Under the pieces are notes generated by a model. It was not told where the DNA came from, made no database searches, and saw only the letters and a program-made list of their open reading frames with translations. Source: Phytohabitans suffuscus (GTDB taxonomy: Bacteria > Actinomycetota > Actinomycetes > Mycobacteriales > Micromonosporaceae). From it: DNA of 64,000 bases. The position numbers and the translations under genes are program-made. Positions 48,111-56,729 of this stretch are shown piece after piece (position 1 is the first letter of the stretch; each line of letters begins with the position of its first letter). The stretch spans positions 8,494,320-8,558,319 of the forward strand of contig NZ_AP022871.1 in the NCBI RefSeq assembly GCF_011764565.1, given 5' to 3'.

Positions 48111-51100
48111 GTGCGGGACGGCGGCACACAGGTCCGCACCGCGTGCTCGTACTGCGGGGTCGGCTGCGGGATGCTGCTCACCGTCGGCGCGGGCCCGGAC
48201 GGCCGCCGCCGGGTGCTGGGCGTGGCCGGCGACCGGGCGCACCCGGCGAACGCCGGCCGGCTCTGCACCAAGGGCGCCACCAGCGCCGACATGCTGGCCG
48301 CGCCGGGCCGGCTGGGCACCGCGCTGGTACGGGCCGGGCGGGGCGCCGAGGCCACCGTCGCCGACCTCGACGCGGCGATCTCCGATACCGCGCGGCGGCT
48401 GCGGCGGATCGTCGACGAGCACGGGCCGGACGCGGTCGCGTTCTACGTGTCCGGGCAGCTGACGCTGGAGGCGCAGTACCTGGCGAACAAGCTCGCCAAG
48501 GGCTTCGTCGGCACCAACCAGATCGAGTCGAACTCCCGGCTCTGCATGGCCAGCGCCGGATCCGGCTACAAGCTGTCGCTGGGCGCGGACGGCCCGCCCG
48601 GCTCGTACGACGACTTCGACCACGCCGACCTCTTCCTGGTCGCCGGCGCCAACATGGCCGACTGCCACCCGATCCTGTTCCTGCGCCTGCTCGACCGGGT
48701 CCGGGCCGGCGCGAAGCTGGTCGTCGTCGACCCCCGCCGCACCGCCACCGCCGAGAAGGCCGACCTGCACCTGCCGGTCCGCCCCGGCACCGACCTGGCG
48801 CTGCTCAACGGGCTGCTGCACCTGCTGGTCGCGGACGGCCGGGTGGACGAGGAGTTCGTCGCCGCGCACACCGAGGGCTGGTCGGCGATGCCCGCGTTCC
48901 TGGCCGGCTACCCGCCGGACCGGGTCGCGCGGATCACCGGCGTACCGGCCGCCGACATCCGCCGCGCCGCCGAGTGGATCGGCGCCGCGCCAAACTGGAT
49001 GAGCTGCTGGACGATGGGCCTCAACCAGAGCACCCACGGCACCTGGAACACCAACGCCCTGTGCAACCTGCACCTGGCCACCGGCGCGATCTGCCGGACC
49101 GGCAGCGGGCCGTTCTCGCTCACCGGCCAGCCGAACGCGATGGGCGGCCGGGAGATGGGCTACATGGGTCCGGGGCTGCCCGGCCAGCGCTCGGTGCTGG
49201 ACGGGGCGGACCGCGCGTTCGTGGAGGACGTGTGGGGGCTGCCGGCCGGCACGCTGCGCACCGAGGTCGGCCGGGGCACGGTCGACATGTTCGCCCGGAT
49301 GGCGGCCGGCGAGATCAAGGCGTGCTGGGTCATCGGCACCAACCCGGTCGCCTCGGTCGGCAACCGCCGGACCGTCGTCGAGGGGCTGGGCGCGGCCGAG
49401 CTGGTCGTCACCCAGGACGCGTACGCGCACACCGAGACCAACGCGTACGCCGACGTCGTGCTGCCGGCCGCGACCTGGTCCGAGACCGACGGCGTCATGG
49501 TCAACTCCGAGCGCAGCCTGACGCTCGTGCGGCGGGTGCAGGACCCGCCCGGGCAGGCGCTGCCGGACTGGGCCCTGATCGCCCGGGTCGCCGCCGCGAT
49601 GGGGTACGCCGGGGCGTTCGACTACGCCCGCGCGGAGGACGTGTTCGCCGAGATCAAGCGCTTCCACAACCCGCGCACCGGGTACGACCTGCGCGGCGTC
49701 AGCTACGAGCGGCTGCGGGCCAACCCCGTGCAGTGGCCGGCGGCGCCCGGCTGCGGCGACCGCAACCCGATCCGGTACCGCGACGGCGGCGCCCTGGTGT
49801 TTCCGACCCCGTCCGGCCGCGCCGCCTTCCACGCCCGGCCGCACCTGCCGCCGGCGGAGATGCCCGACGACGACTACCCGTTCCTGCTCAACACCGGCCG
49901 GCTGCCGCACCAGTGGCACACCCTCACCAAGACCGGCAAGGTCGCCAAGCTCAACCGGCTCAACCCCGGCCCGTTCGTCGAGGTGCACCCGCGCGACGCC
50001 GAGCGGCTCGGCCTCGCCGCCGGCGACCGGGTCGAGGTCGCCTCCCGCCGCGGCCGGGTGGTGCTGCCCGCGGTGGTCACCGACCGCGTCCGCCCCGGCG
50101 ACCTGTTCGCGCCGTTCCACTGGAACGACCTGTTCGGCGCGGACCTGGCGGTCAACGCGGTCACGAACGACGCGGTCGACCCGATCTCGTTCCAGCCCGA
50201 GCTCAAGGCGTGCGCGGTCGCGCTCTCGAAGGTCGCGGCACCGCCCGTCGAGGCCGCCCCGGGCCCGGTGGCCGGGCTGAGCCGGCCGCTCGCCGTGGGC
50301 GGCACCGGCCCGCCGATCCACGTGCTGTGGGCCTCGCAGACCGGCAACGCCGAGGAGCTGGCCGCCACGGTGGCCCGCCGGCTGGCCGAGGCCGGCTGGG
50401 AGCCGTCGGTACGCAGCATGGCCGCCCCGCCCGCGGAGGTGCTCGCCCACCCCGGCGACCTGCTCGTGGTCACGAGCACGTTCGGCGACGGCGAGGCGCC
50501 CGACAACGGCGCCGCCTTCTGGCGGGCGCTGCAGCGGCCCGACCCGCCCCGCCTGGACGGCCGCCGCTACGCGGTGCTGGCCCTGGGCGACTCCAGCTAC
50601 GCCGACTTCTGCGGCCACGGCCGGCGCCTCGACGCCCGGCTCGGCGAGCTGGGCGGGGTGCGGCTCGCGCCCCGCGTCGACTGCGAGCCCGACTACGACG
50701 ACGCCGCGCACGGCTGGCTCGACCGCGTCCTGGCCGCGCTCGCCCCGCCGCCGGCGACCGCCCCGGGCCCGCACGCCGGGCCGCCCGCCACCGCTGGCTC
50801 CCCCGCCGCCGCCCCTGGCCCGCGCGCCGTCGCGGCGGCGACCCGCGCCGCCGCTGGCCCGCCTGCCGCGGTGGCGACCCGCGCCGCGCCGATTTCCGCC
50901 CGGCTCCGCGGCAACCGGCTGCTCACCGGCGCCGGCTCGGCCAAGGAGGTCCGCGAGCTGACCTTCGACACCGGCGGCGGCCCCCTGGCGTACGCGACCG
51001 GCGACGCCCTGGGCATCTGGCCGGCCAACTGCCCCGACCTGGTCACCGAGTGGCTCAAGGTCACCGGGCTGCGCCCCGACGAGCCCGTCGCTCTGCCCGG

Positions 51101-51992
51101 CCACGGCACGGTACCGCTCGCGGAGGCGCTGCACGACCGCCTCGACATCACCCGGATCGGCCCCGACCTGCTCCGGTTCGTCGCCGACCGCACCGGCGAC
51201 CGGCAGCTCCGCACGCTGCTGCGGCCGGACAACACCGGCGAGCTGGCCAAGTGGGCGTGGGGCCGGCAGGCGGTCGACCTGGTCGCCGAGCACCCGGTGC
51301 GGGCGACCGCCGCCGAGTGGGCCGGCGTGCTCAAACGGCTGCAGCCGCGGCTCTACTCGATCTGCTCCACCCCGCTGACCCACCCGGACCAGGTCAGCGT
51401 GACCGTGTCGGTGGTCCGCTTCGCCAACGGGCAGGGCCGGGCCCGCAAGGGCGTCTGCTCGACGTTCCTGGCCGACGCCGGACCGGACCGCACGATGCCG
51501 GTGTACGTCCGGCGCAGCCCGCACTTCCGCCCGCCCGCCGACGACTCCGCCCCGATCATCATGATCGGCCCGGGCACCGGCGTCGCCCCGTTCCTGGCCT
51601 TCCTGCGCGAACGCCAGGCCCGCGGCGCCCCCGGCCGCAACTGGCTGTTCTTCGGCGAGCAGCGGCGGGCCACCGACTTCTACTACGCCGACGAGCTGGC
51701 CACCCTGCGCGAACAGGGCACGCTGAGCCGCCTCGACCTCGCCTTCTCCCGCGACCAGCGCAACAAGGTGTACGTCCAGGACCGCGTCCGCGAGCACGGC
51801 GCCCAGCTGTGGAGCTGGCTGCGCGACGGCGCCCGCGTATACGTATGCGGCGACGCCAGCCGCATGGCCAGGGACGTCGACCGGGCACTGCGCGACGTCG
51901 CCGCCACGCACGGCCGCCTCGCGCCGGACGCCGCGTCCGCCTACGTGGAGCAGCTCGCCGCCGACAAGCGCTACCTGCGCGACGTCTACTGA
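48111..51992 (+). CDS. Assimilatory nitrate reductase fused to a CysJ-like flavoreductase
   Basis: A 1293-residue single-chain enzyme from the GTG at 48111. The N-terminal [4Fe-4S] cluster site CSYCGVGCGM with RLCTKGA leads a molybdopterin oxidoreductase domain (NQIESNSRLCMASAG, THGTWNTNALCNLHL, GGREMGYM). A molybdopterin-binding C-domain follows, ending near residue 710. A flavodoxin domain (WASQTGNAEELAATVARRL, TFGDGEAPDNG) follows. After a Pro/Ala hinge (about 880-925) comes a ferredoxin-NADP+ reductase-like domain (PRLYSICST, GPGTGVAPFLAFLRERQ, VYVCGDASRMARDV). It should reduce nitrate with NADPH electrons. No nitrite reductase or transporter is adjacent. Confidence 0.92.
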   Translation: MRDGGTQVRTACSYCGVGCGMLLTVGAGPDGRRRVLGVAGDRAHPANAGRLCTKGATSADMLAAPGRLGTALVRAGRGAEATVADLDAAISDTARRLRRIVDEHGPDAVAFYVSGQLTLEAQYLANKLAKGFVGTNQIESNSRLCMASAGSGYKLSLGADGPPGSYDDFDHADLFLVAGANMADCHPILFLRLLDRVRAGAKLVVVDPRRTATAEKADLHLPVRPGTDLALLNGLLHLLVADGRVDEEFVAAHTEGWSAMPAFLAGYPPDRVARITGVPAADIRRAAEWIGAAPNWMSCWTMGLNQSTHGTWNTNALCNLHLATGAICRTGSGPFSLTGQPNAMGGREMGYMGPGLPGQRSVLDGADRAFVEDVWGLPAGTLRTEVGRGTVDMFARMAAGEIKACWVIGTNPVASVGNRRTVVEGLGAAELVVTQDAYAHTETNAYADVVLPAATWSETDGVMVNSERSLTLVRRVQDPPGQALPDWALIARVAAAMGYAGAFDYARAEDVFAEIKRFHNPRTGYDLRGVSYERLRANPVQWPAAPGCGDRNPIRYRDGGALVFPTPSGRAAFHARPHLPPAEMPDDDYPFLLNTGRLPHQWHTLTKTGKVAKLNRLNPGPFVEVHPRDAERLGLAAGDRVEVASRRGRVVLPAVVTDRVRPGDLFAPFHWNDLFGADLAVNAVTNDAVDPISFQPELKACAVALSKVAAPPVEAAPGPVAGLSRPLAVGGTGPPIHVLWASQTGNAEELAATVARRLAEAGWEPSVRSMAAPPAEVLAHPGDLLVVTSTFGDGEAPDNGAAFWRALQRPDPPRLDGRRYAVLALGDSSYADFCGHGRRLDARLGELGGVRLAPRVDCEPDYDDAAHGWLDRVLAALAPPPATAPGPHAGPPATAGSPAAAPGPRAVAAATRAAAGPPAAVATRAAPISARLRGNRLLTGAGSAKEVRELTFDTGGGPLAYATGDALGIWPANCPDLVTEWLKVTGLRPDEPVALPGHGTVPLAEALHDRLDITRIGPDLLRFVADRTGDRQLRTLLRPDNTGELAKWAWGRQAVDLVAEHPVRATAAEWAGVLKRLQPRLYSICSTPLTHPDQVSVTVSVVRFANGQGRARKGVCSTFLADAGPDRTMPVYVRRSPHFRPPADDSAPIIMIGPGTGVAPFLAFLRERQARGAPGRNWLFFGEQRRATDFYYADELATLREQGTLSRLDLAFSRDQRNKVYVQDRVREHGAQLWSWLRDGARVYVCGDASRMARDVDRALRDVAATHGRLAPDAASAYVEQLAADKRYLRDVY

Positions 51993-52023
51993 TCCGGCCA
52001 GGAAAGGACCAACCCCGAAGACC

Positions 52024-52065
52024 GCGAGCTACCGCGACGCCCGCGGTGGTCCGGACCGTCGCTCC
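52024..52065 (-). repeat. Intergenic repeat (copy I), truncated
   Basis: GCGAGCTACCGCGACGCCCG, then CGGTGGTCCGGACCGTCGCTCC. It stops exactly where the gene-tail similarity begins. Confidence 0.7.
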
Positions 52066-52075
52066 GGTGACTGAC

Positions 52076-52174
52076 CAGGAAGAGTCAAGATCTTCAACGG
52101 CCGGGACGCTCGCCATCGAGGCGATCATGGATCTTCCGAAGCCCGCCTACGGTGCACGCGGCGGGAAGAGGTAG
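52076..52174 (+). pseudogene. Gene-tail fragment, copy 1
   Basis: Thirty-two codons and TAG: QEESRSSTAGTLAIEAIMDL then PKPAYGARGGKR. It corresponds residue by residue, with the same length, to copy 2 at 55201-55299. Many differences between the two are silent (CTC/TTG, CTT/CTC, TAC/TAT, GGT/GGC), the mark of a formerly selected reading frame. The six codons before it (APVTD-) also match (APATR-). The parent protein is not recognised. Confidence 0.5.
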
Positions 52175-52197
52175 CACGCAAGGAAGTTGGTTTGGCG

Positions 52198-52233
52198 AGG
52201 AGCCCTCGATTCCGGAGCGGGTCGGGGGCTCCT
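52198..52233 (+). terminator. Terminator-like hairpin after gene-tail copy 1
   Basis: AGGAGCCC (52198-52205) with GGGCTCCT (52226-52233), 24 bases after the TAG; a T-rich stretch follows. Confidence 0.6.
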
Positions 52234-52424
52234 TCTACGTCCAAGCCGTTCTGTCAATGTGCGCCTTTGCAAGAACCTCCGGGCGAGCCTTAGCCGCAGG
52301 TCAGGGCACGAATGTCCGGGCGGCTAGCGACCGCAGGCCAATCGGCCTGTGTGTCATGGTCCGCGGCAACAGGCCAGGCAGCTAACCTGCGCTAGTTCGA
52401 GGTCGCCTAGCTCAGGAATGGCTC

Positions 52425-54247
52425 ATGGGTCCGATGGAACCGATTATTCCAGGATTTCAGATCGGCGGATATCGCAGCTTTCACGGCGAACCGCAACTCA
52501 TTGCACCGTTGGGGCGGGTAACGGTTGTGGCAGGCCACAACAACAGCGGGAAAAGCAATGTACTACTTGCGGCCGCAAAATGGTTCAAGCAACTTTCAGG
52601 CTCGCGCATAGATCCCACCATCGACATCTTAGATGAACCAGTTATGCCGGAAGGCCAGGAAAGGCGCCCAATATCCCTTGGCCTGGCTCTGCATTTTCTA
52701 AACGATAGCGCGACCGATTCTCTTATAGAGAGTCTTCCAAAGCCGCTGCAACGGGGACCAACGATGTGGAGCTTCTCAAGCGCATCGCAGACAGTGAGGC
52801 GTTGCGCGAAGAAACGGTTGGCAATGACTACGTTTGGTTCAAGTGGGTTACGAACGGAGATGGAAGTGGCTTTGTGCGCGATCCCACGCAAATGGGCGGC
52901 ATCATTACCGGACTCGAAAACCAGCGTCGTCTCCTCTCGTCTCTGAGCAGCTCGATGTTTGGTGTGGCATCCAGCGACCAGGAAAACCTCGCGAGATTCC
53001 TTGACGCCTGGCAAAAGAAGGCCGTAAAGGTTCCGCCAGTGATCCTGGTACCGTCGGTGCGCGATATCGTATCTCACGGCGAGCCTCACGCTGAACTCAA
53101 AGATCTTGACGGCAAAGGATTGCCTCAGCTACTACAGACCTGGCAAGCCCCCTCCGCTCATAGACATCGGGAGGACAGCAGACGGTTTGAAAGAATCAAT
53201 GAATTCGTGCGCAAGGTCTTGGAGGAGCCCACGGCAGTGATGACTGTCCCCTGGGACAGGGGAACGATCCATGTCAGTATCGAGGACAGAGTTTTGCCTC
53301 TGTCACATCTTGGCAAGGGCGTGTCGCAGGTAGTGTTACTAGCCGCCATTGCGACTTCATATGACAATCATTTGATCGGTATTGAGGAGCCGGAGACCAA
53401 TCTTCATCCGGTAATGATCAAGAAGTTGGTAGACTACCTGGCGACACAGACTACCAATCAGTATATCTTGACAACGCATTCCGCTCACCTACTCGACAAC
53501 CCTGAAACCTCCATCATTCGGGTAACATATAACTCAACCCAGGGAACAACGGTCCAGGCAGCACCATCACGAAAAGAGCGCGCAGCAATATCGCAACACC
53601 TAGGATATCGCGCTTCGGACCTTTTGCAATCGAATGCCGTGATTTGGGTCGAGGGCCCATCTGATCGGATCTACATTAGGCACTGGATCAGAATGGCGGC
53701 GCCAAGTCTACTCGAAGGCGTTCACTATTCAATCATGTTTTACGGCGGTCGACTGCTAGCCCATCTAACGGGTGAGGAATGGCTAGATATGCCGAGGGCA
53801 AACGTCAAGGATTTCATCTCGATGTTACAAATCAATCGCAGAATGGTCATTGTGGTCGACTCGGACATAAAAGAGGAGGGAGCCGCGATCAATGACACGA
53901 AGAAGCGCATCATCGAAAGCTTCCAGAAAAACGGCGGAGTTCCCTGGGTGACCGGCGGACGAGAAATAGAGAACTACGTGCCCCCACAGGTGCTTAACCG
54001 AGCGATGAAAGAAGTGCACCAATCAACAACTCCTGCTTATAGAGGCAGGCGGTTCGAAGACAGCTTCTCGACGATCGTCTACAAGCGCAATCCCACCCTT
54101 GACAAGGTCAAGGCGCCGGACAAAGTCCGCATCGCGGAGCAAGCAATTGGAGGTTGCGACGAGATTTGGGATGTACTCGACCTGCGAGAGCGCGTGTCAG
54201 ACCTAGTGCGCTACTTGTGTGAAGCTAACGATATGGATATACCGTAG
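52425..54247 (+). CDS. OLD-family ATP-dependent endonuclease (ATPase plus TOPRIM, one frameshift)
   Basis: With one base added to the run at 52753-52756 this is a 607-residue protein. The N-terminal ABC-type ATPase has Walker A GHNNSGKSN (residues 37-45), a signature region LPLSHLGKGVSQVVLLAAI and Walker B LIGIEEPETNLHP near 320, with TTHSAHLL. The TOPRIM half has VEGPSDRIYIRHWI near 410, VVDSDI near 477 and TGGREIENYVPP near 515. This matches OLD nucleases without a UvrD partner (class 1), some of which defend against phage. Base composition is far lower in GC than the host, indicating transfer. Confidence 0.85.
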
Positions 54248-54540
54248 TCGAGTGCGTCCAAATCGGCGGTTCGCCTATCCACGTTCGCCCATCGACCTCG
54301 TCATATGTGCGGATCTAGCGGACCTCTTCGGTCTGAACTGGCGGCGGCCTGGTTGGATGAGGCGTCGTAGGAGGCTAGGGCTCGGTTCGGGCTGGTTTAA
54401 GTCGCTGGTATTGCTGTACTACCGTGCTGTATCGACTGTACTGTCGACCGATTGACCGCGACGGCTAGTGTGGCCCAGGCGGGTTTCTCGGTTGTTGTCC
54501 TCGCTGCTGTACGGTCCATCTACCAACGAGAAGGGCTTAG
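54248..54540. other. Spacer between the OLD nuclease and the membrane protein
   Basis: About 290 bases without an acceptable gene. A 78-codon open frame overlaps the nuclease end but has poor character. GAGAAGGG ahead of the next ATG is a good ribosome-binding site, and TGTACT-rich direct repeats (54415-54445) precede it. Confidence 0.4.
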
Positions 54541-55170
54541 ATGGACGTTGCTCGTGTAGTACTTGAGTACGTCAAGGTACTCATCTGGCCTGCGGTTGTC
54601 TTGGTGGGGATCCTATTGATCAAGCGACAGCTTCCCTCTCTGCTATCCCGGTTTAGGGCAGGTGAGGTGAGTGCGGCAGGCATGCAGATGAGAATTGAGT
54701 TAGCGGAAGTAACCGCACAAGTCGTGTCGGGAGAAATAGAACGGTCCGGCCCAGATTCTAAGCAGGCAGAGTTAGAAGTCCGCGCTAAGTTCAACGAGTT
54801 CTTTACGCAGGGTCGGTTCAATACCCGACGTTCGGGACCCGCAAATCTTGTGATTTTCTCTTTCATGGCCTTCCTTCAGACAGTGGCGACTGTCGCAGCA
54901 CGACTGGGCCTGAATACCACCGATGAAGAGCGAGCTAAGCCGGGATTCAGAGGCACACACGAGGTTGAGTTAGCGAAGCTCGTGAAGTCTGAGGTCATCG
55001 GCCCAAATGTGGGGCGCGCAATGGAGCGACTGGGTCAAATCTACGGTAAGGTTGTGGAGGATTCCAGCGTTGTTGACGAGATCTCCGCTTTGGAATTCCG
55101 GCAGACGGCTATGGCGCTGGGCGAGGCGGTGGTGATGGGATCACTTCGGACCTCTACGAAGGCAGAATGA
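54541..55170 (+). CDS. Membrane-anchored protein of unknown function in the accessory island
   Basis: A 209-residue protein with good ribosome-binding site GAGAAGGG. The single membrane helix is near the start (VKVLIWPAVVLVGILLI, residues 11-27), leaving most of it cytoplasmic. The rest is helical (GMQMRIELAEVTAQVVSGEIE; VELAKLVKSEVIGPNVGRAMERLGQIYGKVV). A second weak hydrophobic segment (LVIFSFMAFLQTVATVAARLG) could be a buried helix. I recognise no family. Its composition is as low in GC as the nuclease, so they arrived together or share an origin. A defence role by association is only a suggestion. Confidence 0.75.
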   Translation: MDVARVVLEYVKVLIWPAVVLVGILLIKRQLPSLLSRFRAGEVSAAGMQMRIELAEVTAQVVSGEIERSGPDSKQAELEVRAKFNEFFTQGRFNTRRSGPANLVIFSFMAFLQTVATVAARLGLNTTDEERAKPGFRGTHEVELAKLVKSEVIGPNVGRAMERLGQIYGKVVEDSSVVDEISALEFRQTAMALGEAVVMGSLRTSTKAE

Positions 55171-55200
55171 CAGCCCCGTCGGCCCGCACCGGCGACTCGT

Positions 55201-55299
55201 CAGGAAGAGGCAAGATCTCTGATGGCCGGTGCGTTGGCCATCGAGGCGATCATGGATCTCCCGAAGGCTGCCTATGGCCCGCGCCACCGAAGCGCGTAG
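55201..55299 (+). pseudogene. Gene-tail fragment, copy 2
   Basis: Thirty-two codons and TAG (QEEARSLMAGALAIEAIMDL then PKAAYGPRHRSA), the counterpart of 52076-52174. It begins 30 bases after the membrane-protein stop, so the rest of its gene is missing. About 80% of bases agree with copy 1 over the shared 100 bases. Confidence 0.5.
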
Positions 55300-55323
55300 G
55301 ACGCGAGGTAAATCGATCCAGGG

Positions 55324-55344
55324 CCCGGCCCTGAGCGGGCCGGG
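55324..55344 (+). terminator. Terminator-like hairpin after gene-tail copy 2
   Basis: CCCGGCCC (55324-55331) with GGGCCGGG (55337-55344), 24 bases after the TAG, followed by CTCTTT. The same distance and arrangement as at copy 1. Confidence 0.65.
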
Positions 55345-55549
55345 GCTCTTTCCGACCCCGTCGTATGCGAATAGGGTCGCCAAAGACCTTATCCAGCACG
55401 TCATACCGGTACCCCGGAGACTGGGGTGCGACCATGCCTGGCAGCGCTGGTCACCCGCCAGGCAACGGCAACCCCGTAGACCCTGTTATATGGGCGCCTC
55501 GATGTCTGTTCTTCTTCAGCCTAAAGGGGAGATTGACGGCTCGTCGTCG

Positions 55550-55981
55550 CTACGTGTTTGCGGGACGCGTGGTGGCTATTGAACGCACGGCTTCGAGATA
55601 AGAGCGTGCCAGGGGCTCTCGGTTGTATTTCTTGGTAAGGAGTGAGCTAAACTCCTTTTCCGCGAATAGTAGCGACGGTAGCGACTTGCGTTCAGCGGAT
55701 ATCGCCGTTTCGCCGTGTCTAACTGCCGCGCCCAAATCGCCCTCTCGTGCGTCGATGACGGCAAGTGTAATGTGAGCCTCCGCAATCCTCATCGGTTTGC
55801 GCTCGACACCACTTGCATCTGCGCTAGCACGAATAACCTCAGTGGCGTACGTTCTCGCGAATTTATTCGCACCCACGCTGCGATAGCAGTCCATGGTGTA
55901 AAAGTCAAACTTTGCCGGATCTACGTCCGACGCACGTAGGCGCGAAACAATTTCTAACGTGTCTACCGAAAATTGACCCAT
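55550..55981 (-). pseudogene. Truncated XRE/TPR regulator (C-terminal part only)
   Basis: The frame from MGQFSVDTLEIVSRL to AVRSIATTRPANT (143 residues) corresponds to the C-terminal third of actinomycete XRE-family proteins (DCYRSVGANKFARTYATEVIRAS, RKPMRIAEAHITLAV, ERKSLPSLLFAEKEF). The helix-turn-helix and middle are absent, because repeat sequence begins immediately upstream at 55982. Whether the fragment is translated is doubtful. Confidence 0.6.
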
Positions 55982-56729
55982 CGACAACCATCGCCCCCGC
56001 GGCCTCACCCTCCGCGGTCCGACACCCCGACAACCGAGGCCGACCACGCCGGGCGCGAACCGTGTCCGCTTCCGGACCGCGATCTCGAAACCTCCGGGGT
56101 CAGGGTCCGGGGTCCATCCGCGGTGACCGGTGCGGGCGGCTTTCCGCCGGGCACCCCCGCCGACAGCCCGGCACGGCTCGGGCGGCGCCAGCCACCTCGA
56201 CCCCGAAAGCTCTGGACCTGGACGGCCCCCATCGGGCGGCCGATGTCCACGATCACGCCAACCTCAAAGATCCCCGGGGACAAACCGGAACCTTGGGGAA
56301 CGGCGCTGCCGTCCACGAAGGATCTAGACGACTCAGGGTCGGACACCAGCCCTAAATCGTCTAGATCCGGAGGCTGGGCACCGGCATCAGCGACGCCACC
56401 CCTGCCCGCGCGCTGCTCCAGGCCCCGGGGCGGCGCTTGCCCCGCTTTCCGAGTCCGCACCGGCTGGAGGTTGGTGACGCGTGCGTGATCAACGCACCTG
56501 CGTCCGGCGCCCGTGGGCCGCGTGTTCCCTGTGCGGTAGCGGAGCTCGGCGGCCGCGACACCCGGCCGGGCTTGTCCCGCGGGCGCGGCAGCGGAGGTCG
56601 GGGAACTCGGCTCGCCCGCGAGCCGCCGGCCGCAGCGGTGCCCGCGGGAGCATGCGGTCCACAGCTGAAGCGGACCGGGGCAGATCCGATCTTTCGGGGC
56701 GACGCACTCGCCCGCACGGCCGGAGATCG
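55982..56729. other. Gene-free region between the island and modC
   Basis: About 750 bases without a credible gene. It holds an intergenic repeat fragment (55991-56020, CCCGCGGCCTCACC) and the inverted copy of repeat family 2 (56568-56680). Around 56300-56350 ATCTAGAC occurs twice (at the AAGGATCTAGACGACT and CGTCTAGATCC segments), giving a small inverted pair. Several long open frames here are composition artefacts. Confidence 0.5.
56568..56680 (-). repeat. Repeat family 2, second copy (inverted)
   Basis: Inverted relative to 37613-37726. The core GCGAGCCGCCGGCCGCAGCG onwards through GCATGCGGTCC is identical over about 42 bases. Confidence 0.75.

Larger units (their letters stand above)
52001..52424. 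other. Junction between core DNA and the accessory island
   Basis: No complete gene. It holds intergenic repeat copy I (52024-52065), then the first gene-tail copy (52076-52174) and its hairpin. About 190 bases of lower-GC sequence follow, with short open frames that I do not accept. The composition changes here. Confidence 0.6.
55171..55549. other. Right edge of the accessory island
   Basis: Contains gene-tail copy 2 (55201-55299), its hairpin, and about 200 bases to the truncated regulator, in which I see no gene. A frame from 55229 is open but unconvincing. Confidence 0.5.

Noticed and set aside
46458..51911. A 1817-residue minus-strand open frame over the nitrate reductase
   Set aside because: Only its low-coordinate part (the GAF regulator, up to about 47741) is real; the rest is Val/Arg/Gly/Pro-rich shadow of the plus-strand reductase.
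52425..54247. Gabija or another two-gene OLD system
   Set aside because: No UvrD-type helicase or DUF4435-type second protein lies beside the nuclease; only a standalone OLD protein is supported.
54219..54455. A 78-codon plus-strand ORF after the nuclease
   Set aside because: Starts within the nuclease end, Arg-rich, no family, and no good ribosome-binding site.
52001..56729. Complete prophage or integrative element
   Set aside because: No integrase, excisionase, replication, portal or conjugation gene is present, and no tRNA marks a boundary.
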